Source of the DNA: CAMWXW01 sp051650105 | Lineage (GTDB): Bacteria; Desulfobacterota; Desulfovibrionia; Desulfovibrionales; Desulfovibrionaceae | Assembly: GCA_051650105.1 (NCBI GenBank) | Contig: JBOFIJ010000009.1 | Span: forward strand, 62,001-126,000 | DNA: 64,000 nt | Reading direction: 5' to 3' | Shown: positions 1-9,234 of the stretch, piece by piece | Position numbering within the stretch: position 1 is the stretch's first letter | Layout of the letters: every line of letters starts with the position of its first letter | Notes under the pieces: generated by a model | Databases searched by the model: none | What the model was told of the DNA's origin: nothing | What the model saw: only the letters and a program-made list of their open reading frames with translations | Made by a program: the position numbers and the translations under genes

Positions 1-1
1 T

Positions 2-1153
2 ATGTACAAAATGCAGGCAAATGTTATATCGCCTACAAAATTTAACACATGCACTTACTATATGTTATTCCCTCTTTCTCTTTTTACTGTTTTCTTGCCA
101 ACAGATTGGAGCATTCTTATCTTCACAGCTTTTGTTATCTGTTCCACTATTCTTGAAATTTCTATGTCTGTGAATATATACTTAAGAACTATGCTCGAGA
201 AAAAACTTTCTTTTATAGCCAGTGCTATTAAAACTCTGCTAGGAGGAGCTTTTACTTTAGCCAGTTATTTCATTGGTTGTTTAAGTTTATTTTTGTGGTT
301 TCACGTTGTACCAGATGCACATATTCTTATTTATGATACATTAATAAAAGAGATGAAAATTGGAGCCGTATCGTTACGTCTTATCAATTTACTGCTGTTA
401 GTGATTGTATTTTACGTTTGTAAAACCGCAGTAAAAGCACTTCAAGAAAGTATTTTATCTCTTAATAAGCCCTTTCCTGATATTTCACAAGATATCATAC
501 AGCCACTACAAACAACAATAACCTATACTGCATGGGCACTCTTTATTTTTTCTTCACTATCCTTACTCGGCATAGATCTAAAGAGTCTTACTATTATTCT
601 TGGTGGGTTAAGTGTCGGCATTGGTTTTGGTTTACAAACAATTTTCAATAATTTCTTTAGTGGACTAATCCTTATTTTTGGGAGAATAGTTCGAGAAGGA
701 GACATTCTAGAGTTACCAGATGGCACAATGGGTAAGGTACAAAAAGTTAGTATGAGAGCCACAATTATTGAAAATTATTCTAATTCTATTGTTTTTGTAC
801 CAAATTCAGAATTAGCTTCAAAACAATTCACAAATTTAACAAGAAATAATACAGAGATGAGGCGAGAAATTGCGGTTCCAGTTCCATATGGTTCAGATAT
901 TGACTTTGTGAAAGATATTCTTATAAAAACAACACAAAATAATGTTGGTATTAAAGAAGACCCTCCAGCACATGTTATCTTTAATGATTTTGCAGCAAGT
1001 AATTTAGATTTCCGTTTGCGATTCTATGTTTCAGATCTCAGCAGAGGTCTTTCCATAACATCGGAAGTACGAGATGCTATAACAAAAGCATTTGCAGAAC
1101 ATAATATAGTTATGCCTTTTCAACAAGTGGATATTTTTATAAAAAAGGAATAA
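2..1153 (+). CDS. MscS-family mechanosensitive channel (5' end probably outside window)
   Basis: A small-conductance mechanosensitive channel of the inner membrane, which opens on membrane stretch to release solutes after osmotic downshock. Hydrophobic segments fill roughly the first 220 residues. The MscS pore-lining helix follows, rich in Gly and Ala/Ser (GGLSVGIGFGLQTIFNN, about residues 200-216). After it comes the beta domain with the family pattern GRIVREGDILELP and FVPNSELASKQFTN, then the alpha/beta C-terminal domain ending at the stop. The frame is open right at the window edge and extra N-terminal helices are common in larger MscS proteins, so the ATG at position 2 may be internal. 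Family assignment is firm; full length and start are not known. No gene partner is evident. Confidence 0.9.
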   Translation: MYKMQANVISPTKFNTCTYYMLFPLSLFTVFLPTDWSILIFTAFVICSTILEISMSVNIYLRTMLEKKLSFIASAIKTLLGGAFTLASYFIGCLSLFLWFHVVPDAHILIYDTLIKEMKIGAVSLRLINLLLLVIVFYVCKTAVKALQESILSLNKPFPDISQDIIQPLQTTITYTAWALFIFSSLSLLGIDLKSLTIILGGLSVGIGFGLQTIFNNFFSGLILIFGRIVREGDILELPDGTMGKVQKVSMRATIIENYSNSIVFVPNSELASKQFTNLTRNNTEMRREIAVPVPYGSDIDFVKDILIKTTQNNVGIKEDPPAHVIFNDFAASNLDFRLRFYVSDLSRGLSITSEVRDAITKAFAEHNIVMPFQQVDIFIKKE

Positions 1154-1475
1154 CAAACAAAAGTGTCTTTATTCACTACTACGAAGAAAAGATAAGAATT
1201 TTCTATTGTAGCAAAGAAAAAATTGAAAGATAACGCTCTACAGTATATTTTTATCTCTTGGACAGTTGTTCCAATAGAAGACTCAGTAATATTATTACCA
1301 AATAAACATGACAAGAATAATAGATAGATAGATAATAAAAGAATGATAAACGTCCTACAAAGAGTATATATTATGTTTATAAAAAGACAGATTCTGTAAA
1401 TGCCTTACCGTAAAGAAAAGTACATATATAATAATGAAAAGCTGTCTTATTGCTCTCTTATATCAACAATACATT
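1154..1475. other. Non-coding spacer, AT-rich
   Basis: About 320 bases between the convergent channel gene and the PH-domain gene. I see no credible gene and no strong hairpin with a T-tract. A short ATAG microsatellite lies near 1318-1332. Confidence 0.5.
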
Positions 1476-1985
1476 TTAGTGAATAATATTTGCTCTGAGA
1501 AGTTCGGAAGATTTAAGATCCATATGATTAAAGGCAAAACTTCCATTTCGTGTAATAATTTCAAGAGAACACCAACCTAAAAAATATCCTATAACATTTC
1601 TGTCTATACGGATATAATCAATGGCATTTGCATATAGCACATCATCATCTAGAATAAACCATCTCCCTCTTTGAATAGTAATAACACTTCCTGAGAAATA
1701 AATACGGCTTCTATCTAAAACACGTACTTTATACACATAAAGGAATGGTAATGGTAATATAATACCTATATAGGAGATAATACGCATCCAACCTTGTGGT
1801 AAAAAAAATATCAGAGTGCTAAGAAGTGCTAAAGAAATAATCCATTTAGTCCAAAAAAGAACAGTATAAGAACGAGAATGAGCAACACAAATAAAAAAAT
1901 TTTCTTCATCTTCGTTTTCTTGTGCAATAGAATTCTTCTTTTGCTGTCTATTTCGAAAAATGGAGAGTGTTGATTTTCTTTTCAT
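1476..1985 (-). CDS. Membrane protein with bacterial PH (bPH2/YdbS-like) domain
   Basis: A 169-residue protein of unknown specific role. Residues 1-40 are polar and cytoplasmic. Two membrane helices lie at about 42-61 and 68-86. The last 80 residues (about 90-168) follow the bPH2 pattern: a strand ending RIYFSGSVITIQRGRW, then DDDVLYANAIDYIRIDRNVIG, then LEIITRNGS. Such proteins are small inner-membrane proteins, and the PH-like domain is thought to serve binding or assembly. It is monocistronic and lies opposite clpB, with about 135 bp between the two starts. Its true start could not be tested by a strong ribosome site. The domain call is by pattern recognition. Confidence 0.7.
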   Translation of the reverse strand: MKRKSTLSIFRNRQQKKNSIAQENEDEENFFICVAHSRSYTVLFWTKWIISLALLSTLIFFLPQGWMRIISYIGIILPLPFLYVYKVRVLDRSRIYFSGSVITIQRGRWFILDDDVLYANAIDYIRIDRNVIGYFLGWCSLEIITRNGSFAFNHMDLKSSELLRANIIH

Positions 1986-2120
1986 AAAAAATATACTAAC
2001 ATCTTTCCCTTTGTTTCACAATATGATACGTAACTACAAAAAAGATAAAATACTTTCTAAAATATATTCTATTTGTTAACATATAAAACATACATTTTTG
2101 CAAAAAAAGGATTACTGTAT

Positions 2121-4730
2121 ATGAATGGACAACAATTTACAGAACAATCGCAAGAAGTTTTACAAGATGCACACTCTATTGCTGTTAGAAAAGACCATCA
2201 AGAAATCCAATTAGAACATCTTCTAGTAGCTCTTTTGGAACAAAAACATGGTCTTGCCAAAAAAATTATCACAAAAGCAGGATATGATAGCACAAAAATT
2301 CTTTCTTTCTGTATGGAAGAATTAGAAAAGAAGCCTTCTGTCCGTGGTTCTGGAACAAGCAATATTATTTTTTCGCACTCTCTTCAAAAAGCATTTGTTA
2401 AAGCAGGTGATATAGCAAAAGAAATGAAAGATACATATATAAGTGTGGACCACCTTCTTTTATCCATATGCGATAAAAACATATATAATCATAGCTCTTT
2501 AGAAAAATTATTTTCCACAATAGCAATGGATAGCTCGCATATACGAGAAGCTCTTATTTTTGTACGAGGAGGAAATACTGTGACAACACCAAATGCAGAA
2601 TCCACATACGAAGCACTATCTCAATATGGTAAAGATTTAGTAGAAGAGGCACGAAATTCAAGATTAGACCCCGTAATAGGAAGAGATAGTGAAATACAAA
2701 GAGTTATACAAATACTTTCTCGCAGAACAAAGAATAATCCAATTATTATAGGAGAACCAGGGGTTGGTAAAACAGCAATAGTAGAAGGCTTAGCAAGAAG
2801 GATTTTACAAAGAGATGTTCCAGAAAGTTTAAAAGAGAGTACTATTATTGCGTTAGATATGGGTTCATTAATAGCTGGTGCAAAGTATAGAGGAGAATTT
2901 GAAGAAAGACTTAAAGCAGTACTTAAAGAAGTTAAGGAATCTGATGGGAAAGTAATATTATTTATAGACGAAATTCACACAATAGTTGGTGCAGGAAAAA
3001 CTGAAGGAGCAATGGATGCCGGTAATCTATTAAAACCAATGTTAGCAAGAGGTGAACTACACTGTATTGGAGCCACTACATTAAGTGAGTACAGAAAATA
3101 TATAGAAAAAGATGCTGCCTTAGAAAGGAGATTTCAAACTGTTTTGGCAGACGAACCAAGTATTGAAGATAGTATATCAATACTTCGAGGTTTGCGAGAA
3201 CGTTTTGAAGTGCATCACGGTGTAAGAATAACAGATCCTGCAATAATAGAGGCAGTGACACTTTCCAAAAGATACATAACAGACAGAAGACTACCAGATA
3301 AAGCAATTGATCTTATAGATGAAGCTGCTTCAAAAATACGTACAGAAATAGATTCTCTTCCAGAGGAACTAGATGAGTTAAATAGAAAGATAATGCAATT
3401 AGAAATAGAAAGGGAAGCACTTCGTAAGGAGGAAGATTCAGAAAGCAATGCCCGTGTTGTTATTCTGGAAGAAGAATTACAAGAAAAGAAGGAAATACAA
3501 CAACAATTAATGAAACAATGGCATAAAGAAAAGCAGTCCATAAATTCATTACGTGATATCAAAGAAGAAATTGAAAAGATAAAAGGAGATATTGAGGAGG
3601 CAGAAAGGGAATATAATCTCAATAAAGTAGCAGAATTACGATACGGTACACTATTAGAATTGGAAAATAAAATAAAAATAATGGAAGAAGAAAAAAGTGA
3701 GACAGTTCTTTTAAAAGAAGAAGTAAAGGCTCAAGATATTGCGGAAATAGTTTCCAAATGGACAGGTATTCCACTTTCAAAATTACAAGCAACAGAAAAG
3801 GAGAAAATTCTTAATCTTCCACATATTTTACATAAAAGAGTTGTTGGACAAGATGAAGCCATAGAAGCCATTTCTTCTGCTGTACTGCGTTCTCGTGCAG
3901 GCTTATCCGACCCTAATAAACCAATAGGTTCATTCCTTTTTCTTGGCCCAACTGGTGTTGGTAAAACAGAATTATGTAAAGCACTGGCAGAAGCATTGTT
4001 TGATTCTGAACATAATTTACGCAGAATAGATATGAGTGAATATATGGAAAAACATTCAGTAGCAAAATTAATAGGAGCACCTCCTGGCTACATAGGTTAT
4101 GAAGAAGGAGGACAGCTAACAGAAGCAGTGAGAAGAAAACCCTATTCTGTTATACTATTTGATGAAATAGAAAAAGCACATCCAGAGGTATTTGATGTAT
4201 TACTTCAACTCTTAGATGATGGTCGTTTAACAGATTCACAAGGCCGTACCGTCGATTTCAAAAATACAATTATTATAATGACTTCTAATGTTGGCGCCCA
4301 TATAATAATGGAAAAGATTACCGCATCTACTTCAGGTACTCTTCAAGAATCTTTAGCAGAATGTAAAGATATCATATTACAAGAACTCCACAACACTTTC
4401 AGGCCTGAATTTATTAACAGAATAGATGAAATTGTTCTTTTCAAACCACTTTTAGAAAGTCAACTTATTAAAATAGTAGAAGTATTATTGCATGGTTTAC
4501 AAGATCGCCTGTTATCTCAGAAAATAACAATGAATATAACAGATGTGGCTTTGCACTTTATAGCAAAAAATGCATATGATCCAAAATTTGGAGCAAGACC
4601 ATTAAAACGTTATATAACGAATACGATTGAAAATCCCTTAGCAAGAAAAATCTTAGAAGGTACACTCACGGCTAACCACAATGTTACAATTGATTTAGAA
4701 GATAATCTTATTATATTTTCCTCTCAATAG
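2121..4730 (+). CDS. clpB: ClpB disaggregase (AAA+ chaperone)
   Basis: ATP-driven chaperone that works with DnaK to pull proteins out of aggregates in the cytoplasm. At 869 residues it has the full ClpB size. An N-terminal Clp repeat domain (about 1-150) is followed by a first AAA+ module with Walker A GEPGVGKT near residue 211 and Walker B ILFIDEIHT. A long charged coiled-coil M domain comes next (about 400-520), then a second AAA+ module with Walker A GPTGVGKTE near 609 and ILFDEIEKAHPEVFD. The coiled-coil length separates it from ClpA/ClpC, and there is no ClpP-binding loop. The ATG at 2121 follows AAAAAAAGGA and gives the usual start MNGQQFTEQSQE; an upstream in-frame ATG at 2073 would add a non-conserved extension. 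No heat-shock sigma promoter was recognised. Confidence 0.96.
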   Translation: MNGQQFTEQSQEVLQDAHSIAVRKDHQEIQLEHLLVALLEQKHGLAKKIITKAGYDSTKILSFCMEELEKKPSVRGSGTSNIIFSHSLQKAFVKAGDIAKEMKDTYISVDHLLLSICDKNIYNHSSLEKLFSTIAMDSSHIREALIFVRGGNTVTTPNAESTYEALSQYGKDLVEEARNSRLDPVIGRDSEIQRVIQILSRRTKNNPIIIGEPGVGKTAIVEGLARRILQRDVPESLKESTIIALDMGSLIAGAKYRGEFEERLKAVLKEVKESDGKVILFIDEIHTIVGAGKTEGAMDAGNLLKPMLARGELHCIGATTLSEYRKYIEKDAALERRFQTVLADEPSIEDSISILRGLRERFEVHHGVRITDPAIIEAVTLSKRYITDRRLPDKAIDLIDEAASKIRTEIDSLPEELDELNRKIMQLEIEREALRKEEDSESNARVVILEEELQEKKEIQQQLMKQWHKEKQSINSLRDIKEEIEKIKGDIEEAEREYNLNKVAELRYGTLLELENKIKIMEEEKSETVLLKEEVKAQDIAEIVSKWTGIPLSKLQATEKEKILNLPHILHKRVVGQDEAIEAISSAVLRSRAGLSDPNKPIGSFLFLGPTGVGKTELCKALAEALFDSEHNLRRIDMSEYMEKHSVAKLIGAPPGYIGYEEGGQLTEAVRRKPYSVILFDEIEKAHPEVFDVLLQLLDDGRLTDSQGRTVDFKNTIIIMTSNVGAHIIMEKITASTSGTLQESLAECKDIILQELHNTFRPEFINRIDEIVLFKPLLESQLIKIVEVLLHGLQDRLLSQKITMNITDVALHFIAKNAYDPKFGARPLKRYITNTIENPLARKILEGTLTANHNVTIDLEDNLIIFSSQ

Positions 4731-4872
4731 AAATATAATCTTGACTTTATACAGCAGACGTATTATCCCGTAGGTAAGGGCTCAGGATTCTTGTTCTATT
4801 AGAGATATGTTCTGATGAAACTCAGTTTCTTTGTCTAGATTAATTATTGTACTAAGATTTGGAGTGAACATT

Positions 4873-6046
4873 ATGAGATTTCTTACTTCTGCAACGTTGC
4901 AGAGCTATCTTTTACCAAAAGTGACTCTTTCTCAAAATGCATTGTTCGAATTAGGAAAAATATCGCGAGTTTCAGGAGTGGGACCTAATGTGAACTATGC
5001 TGCAGAAAGTGATTCTGAACTCAATAATATTAATGTTCGAAGAAATCATACAACGCCTTTTTTTGCAAAATCGCAATATTAGACACTCGCGAAGCAACCC
5101 CATTTTTTCTAAAGCTGATAAAGTTGCTACATTTTTTGGAAATTTACACACTGCACCGAATTTACAACAGAATGTTTCCCATAAAGAATCCAACAGTGAT
5201 GTTATTATATACAATGTGGATCAATCTGGATTTGAAGGAATTGTCGATAGAAATGAAGTTCCTGTCTCTGGTATTCTTGGTTCTTTAGCAAATCAGCAAG
5301 TGGCAATAGTATCTTGGGGAAGCTCTGAAAATACATATAATAAATTTTCAATTTATGACTTAACAACAAAAGCAAAAATATCTGCAAGAAGAGAAGATTC
5401 TTCCTTGATTGGCTCTGCAACACTACGTTTTCACCGTTCTCGAATTCCAGGCAATATTACGGAAAATATTGATCCACTTTCTGGAAGAAAATCCTATACT
5501 TTTGAAATAGATACTCCAAAACATCTTCCTCCAGCACAAGTTCAAAAGGCAGTTGTCTCCTCTTCATCTACTTCAGTAGCAAAACCAGTAGCCGTACGAG
5601 TTACAAAGTATCTATCTGCTACCAAGCATGGAATATCAAGGGGCACTAAAGAAACAGTATTCACTGCTACTCCAAGTATAGCAAGGAATATTCTTCCAGA
5701 ACAGTCTCAAAGAGTGTTTTTTCGTCAAGAAGTAAAAAATTATTCTTACCAAGGACATAGTTATACAGGGCAATGGGTTTATAATGACATGCCAAATCGG
5801 GGTTTCCCGCATGGAAATGGCGTAATGATGTTTAAAACAGGTTCTCAATATGAAGGAAGTTTTAAAAATGGAAAACGTCATGGTGTAGGAAAACACATTC
5901 AACACTCAACTGGTCTTACCTTTGAAGGTACATGGAAAAATGATAAACTAGATGGAGTGTGTAGAGTAACAAATAGAGAAACTAGTGCTGTTACAAGTAT
6001 AATATACAAAGATGGAGTTCCTGACTCTAACAAGAAAATGTCATAA
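4873..6046 (+). CDS. MORN-repeat protein, reading frame broken by a T7 tract
   Basis: Two overlapping frames appear to be one gene. The first begins at ATG 4873 after a good ribosome site (GGAGTG, 7-8 bases upstream) and stops at 5082. The second runs open to 6046. Dropping one T from the seven-T run at 5058-5064 joins them into a protein of about 390 residues. The N-terminal half is Ser/Thr-rich and unrecognised. The C-terminal about 100 residues hold three MORN repeats (YTGQWVYND, YEGSFKNGKRHGVG, FEGTWKNDKLDGV), a fold that binds membranes or partner proteins. Without the shift, the downstream frame would need to start at 4997, where there is no ribosome site and the residues look like out-of-frame noise. 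The shift may be a mutation, slippage-based phase variation or a read error. There is no signal peptide. A secreted or effector-like role is only a guess from its islet neighbour. Confidence 0.65.
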
Positions 6047-6576
6047 TAATATACTATGTGGAGCGTGTTATTATAAAATTGTCCTCTATTTATAATAACA
6101 GAAACAAAAATTTCTACTGTTGAAATAGTATTTTTTGCTAATACAGTCATCTGTGCAATGTTTTTGTGCACGAAGAAACATACGTTACTATATAAACTAA
6201 AAATTTTCTTTCTACTGTTGCGCTACGTTCTATATAATATCTGTTATTATTTTTTAGGGACAGGAAAAATATTATTACTCTATATATACTTTAGAGAATT
6301 TTTTGTTTTTCTCTGTTCATAAAGCTCATTTAAATAGTACCACATAAAAAGTAAACAATAAAAATAGTATTAAAAATAAAATGTAACTTTTACACTAACG
6401 ATACACTGCCACACGGTACTCTTAAATCCATAATTACATTATAAAAGACGTTAACATAGTTTTTTAAGGAGAAATATAATAACTATTTTTAACAATAACT
6501 AAAGATTTTTTGTGTGATAACGATGAAAACGTTAAATGAAAATCTTTTTGTTATTTTATGTCATGAGGTAAAATTT
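6047..6576. other. Non-coding spacer within accessory islet
   Basis: About 530 AT-rich bases. Near 6100-6122 an imperfect hairpin (AACAG/AAA against TTTCTACTGTT) sits about 15 bases before a six-T run and could end transcription of the MORN gene. A second weak hairpin with GTGCA/TGCAC arms lies near 6150-6175. An AAGGAG-like site at about 6468 is not followed by an ORF. No other gene is visible. Confidence 0.4.
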
Positions 6577-7374
6577 ATGAAGACTTTAAAGAGACTCTTC
6601 ACAAGTAAATCACGAACACAAGAAACTAATTCATCCTCTTCAGAAAGTGCCAAACCTACAAAAACAAAGAGTACTTCTAGTGAAAAAAGAAAAGGCGCAC
6701 GTTCTTCTCGTAATACGCACAATATGCCTTCTACATCAATAGAAATACCTCGTTTACCAAGAGCACGTCTACAAGAAAGAAGAATTAGTTCACGCTCACA
6801 AGATCTTAGACAAAGAGCATCAACATCTTATTCTACGCCTGAGTCAACTATTATGTCTCGAGAAAGACCAGATACCCGCTTTCACACAAAAAGAATGGAG
6901 AGCCCATCAATACAAACTAGACAGATGGCACAAGAAAGACACAGTAGAGTACACTCAAGTTCTGTAGCTAAGATTCCTTCACTATCTCCACAAGAAATTC
7001 TTTCTGCAGCATGGAACCCATCTCTACATAAATGGGATTTAAAAATGATAGTGTATCTTTCTGGTCCTTCTAAATTTGCAAAGGTACTTGAGGAAGCATG
7101 CAGTAACAGTGTTTTGCTTAATAAAAATGTCTATACAATGCATAAGGACTTTTATATATCTACAAGCAATGGCTATTTTATTCCAAATTCGAGGAATAAC
7201 CTCACAGATCTAAAAAACAGCATACTAAAAGCACTTGAGAATCCACACTCTTCCACAGAAGAAAGCCTCAGAATACCCTATAGAATAGCAAATTTTGTAA
7301 AATCTAAAGCAAGACATAGGCCCCAAGGAGCATCAATATATTCTTTGCCAATATTTTTTACACCAAGCAGGTAA
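6577..7374 (+). CDS. Ser/Arg-rich protein with novel 'WNP' domain (intact family member)
   Basis: I do not recognise this 265-residue protein. The start at 6577 is chosen because GAGG lies eight bases upstream and because the N-terminus MKTLKRLF matches that of the broken paralogue at 59209 (MNKLK, stop, LM). Residues 10-135 are rich in Ser, Thr, Arg and Lys and probably disordered. From about 137 a folded region begins: EILSAAWNPSLHKWDL with Trp146, then a hydrophobic stretch, then YFIPNSRNNLTDLKNSILKAL. The same pattern occurs twice in the 59-60 kb pseudogene. The C-terminal tail is basic. There is no signal peptide or membrane helix. A disordered, Ser-rich N-terminus and an accessory location beside a MORN protein would suit a secreted effector, but this is speculation. 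Confidence 0.75.
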   Translation: MKTLKRLFTSKSRTQETNSSSSESAKPTKTKSTSSEKRKGARSSRNTHNMPSTSIEIPRLPRARLQERRISSRSQDLRQRASTSYSTPESTIMSRERPDTRFHTKRMESPSIQTRQMAQERHSRVHSSSVAKIPSLSPQEILSAAWNPSLHKWDLKMIVYLSGPSKFAKVLEEACSNSVLLNKNVYTMHKDFYISTSNGYFIPNSRNNLTDLKNSILKALENPHSSTEESLRIPYRIANFVKSKARHRPQGASIYSLPIFFTPSR

Positions 7375-8038
7375 TGCTATTCTAAAGAAGATTATTTTAG
7401 AACAGGATTTCTTATTTTTTTATTATGCTTAATAAGTCTCTTTCCCAAAAATAGCACATTATTATCCATGAAGTACTGCTATTCAAACTATTTCTATCGT
7501 ACTTCTGTATTCCAAAAGAAAATAGTAACTGTTTTACTTTATCTTTATGTGCTCATATTATTTTTTAACAATAAAAAATGTGGATGTACTTTCTTATTAT
7601 CGGAATACTTGTTTTGCTATATCTTGCAAGGAAAATATATTTTCGTATGTCTTAGTGTAGAGGATTAAGAAAACATCTTCTGTATAAAAGGTATAGAAGA
7701 TACCAGTTTCACTATATTGGTCTGGCATTTATTTTCCTCTTTTTTATTGATAAAAACTGTATATATTATATACTACTCCATAGAGTCTTTTCACATATTC
7801 AAATAAAGTACTCTATTTATACAAAAAAATATTTAACAACATCTTTTATGTTTTACTGTATACATTCCTAATGTAAGGAAATTTAGTATTTCCCCAATAT
7901 GTATTTATCTTCTTTAGCTATTTTTACTTTTTATATACGCATTGTGGAGAGTATCTTAAAAAATAATATTGATGTATAGAATATTATCCTAAAGAAAGTA
8001 AAGACATAGTTCATTGCTAACTAGATAAAGAGGACATA
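7375..8038. other. Non-coding spacer, AT-rich
   Basis: About 660 bases separating the accessory islet from xseB. A weak hairpin (TTCTAAA/TTTAGAA, about 7380-7402) lies just after the upstream stop codon with a T-rich stretch beyond, and may act as a terminator. A 66-codon open frame at 7468-7668 has no ribosome site and a composition expected from AT-rich noise. Nothing else is recognised. Confidence 0.45.
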
Positions 8039-8245
8039 ATGGATAAAACGTTTGAAGACAGAGTGACACGAATTGAAGATATATTAGAAGCGTTAGAGAA
8101 TAAAGAAATACCATTAGAAAAGAGTATCTCTATTTATAAAGAAGCGTTACAACACATAGAAATTTGCCAAGAAACTTTAGAAAACGCAAAAAATGAAATT
8201 GTCTCCATAATTCCTTCTGGAAACATAATACGTCCCAAGGAATAA
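8039..8245 (+). CDS. xseB: Exodeoxyribonuclease VII small subunit
   Basis: Small subunit of exonuclease VII, which with XseA degrades single-stranded DNA in either direction. At 68 residues it has the usual family length and the typical start pattern: FEDRVTRIEDILEALENKE, then IPLEKSISIYKEAL, forming a helical hairpin. AGAGGA precedes the ATG. It is the first gene of an xseB-ispA-dxs run, with ispA starting 11 bases after its stop. This arrangement is common in proteobacteria. The large subunit XseA is not in this window. Confidence 0.9.
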   Translation: MDKTFEDRVTRIEDILEALENKEIPLEKSISIYKEALQHIEICQETLENAKNEIVSIIPSGNIIRPKE

Positions 8246-8256
8246 AATATATTTTT

Positions 8257-9153
8257 ATGGTAACAACATTTGAATACTATCACAATATTGTCAATAAAGC
8301 ATTGCTATCGGAAAGTCTTTTTTCTAGAAAAGTTCCTCCTATTCTGAAAGAATCTATGCTCTATAGTTTATGCACAAAAGGAAAAAGACTTCGCCCTGTT
8401 CTTTTTTTATGTAGTGCAATATTATTTGGTGCAAAAGTAACTACTATTATTCCTATAGCACTTGGAATAGAAATGATGCACACATATTCTCTTATTCACG
8501 ATGACCTGCCTTCTATAGACAATGATATGTTAAGACGTGGTGAGAAAACTAACCACATAATTTTTGGTGAAGATATCGCATTACTAGCAGGAGATGCATT
8601 ATTAACAGAAGCATTTTCTCATATATTTTCTGCAAAATTATCAGCAAAAAGAATATTGCATATAGCACAAATATTTTCTTCCACACTTGGTGCTGAAGGA
8701 GTTGTTGGAGGTCAAATTCTCGATATTCACAATAAAACAAATACAACATTAGAAGAAGTTAATGTAATACATAAAATGAAAACAGTATCTTTTATCTCTT
8801 CTTGTTGTGAAGCAGGAGCTCTTACAGGTACGCAGAGTCGTGATAATATTGCCCTGTTAACCGAATATGGAAAGAATCTTGGACACGCTCTTCAAATAAT
8901 GAACGATATTTTAGATAAAGTTGGTACAGAGAAAACAACTGGTAAAACTATAGGACAAGATACATTCTTAGGAAAAAGAACGTATCCAGATATTGTTGGT
9001 ATCACTAAAGCACGAGAAGATGCCAAAAAGTATGCCAAGAATGCACAAAAATGCTTGACCTCTTTACACTTTTCAAGTAGCATCCAAAGGGAAAAAGAGG
9101 CCTTTGGCATACTTGAAAATCTTACTGAATACATAATAAAAGAACCAGTATAA
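8257..9153 (+). CDS. ispA: Polyprenyl (farnesyl) diphosphate synthase
   Basis: Head-to-tail prenyltransferase that condenses IPP with DMAPP/GPP to make farnesyl (or geranylgeranyl) diphosphate for quinones and undecaprenyl phosphate. At 298 residues it fits the IspA family. The KGKRLRPVL substrate motif is near residue 46. The first aspartate-rich motif, DDLPSIDND, is near 82. A QIMNDILDKVG segment near 213-222 stands where the second aspartate-rich motif lies. There the usual first Asp of DDxxD is Asn, which is unusual and worth a check. It is flanked by xseB (11 bp upstream) and dxs, as in many proteobacteria, so operon expression is likely. Chain length cannot be judged with certainty from the sequence. 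Confidence 0.92.
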   Translation: MVTTFEYYHNIVNKALLSESLFSRKVPPILKESMLYSLCTKGKRLRPVLFLCSAILFGAKVTTIIPIALGIEMMHTYSLIHDDLPSIDNDMLRRGEKTNHIIFGEDIALLAGDALLTEAFSHIFSAKLSAKRILHIAQIFSSTLGAEGVVGGQILDIHNKTNTTLEEVNVIHKMKTVSFISSCCEAGALTGTQSRDNIALLTEYGKNLGHALQIMNDILDKVGTEKTTGKTIGQDTFLGKRTYPDIVGITKAREDAKKYAKNAQKCLTSLHFSSSIQREKEAFGILENLTEYIIKEPV

Positions 9154-9234
9154 TATACATACACCTCCTATGACGTACTATATTATACAAGGTTTTCTTT
9201 TCCTCAACAAATAAAAACTAGTGCGATATATCCT

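Noticed and set aside
1318..1332. ATAG microsatellite as a phase-variation site
   Set aside because: It lies in non-coding DNA away from any promoter I can recognise and is only about three to four units.
5058..5064. Programmed ribosomal +1 frameshift in the MORN gene
   Set aside because: No shift-site context beyond the T run (no slow codon, no downstream pseudoknot seen); mutation, slippage or read error is simpler.
4997..5082. Separate start for the MORN protein at 4997
   Set aside because: No ribosome site, and the first residues are those of an out-of-frame reading of the upstream gene.
7468..7668. 66-codon open frame in the spacer before xseB
   Set aside because: No ribosome site, unusual hydrophobic/aromatic composition expected from AT-rich noise, no recognised motif.
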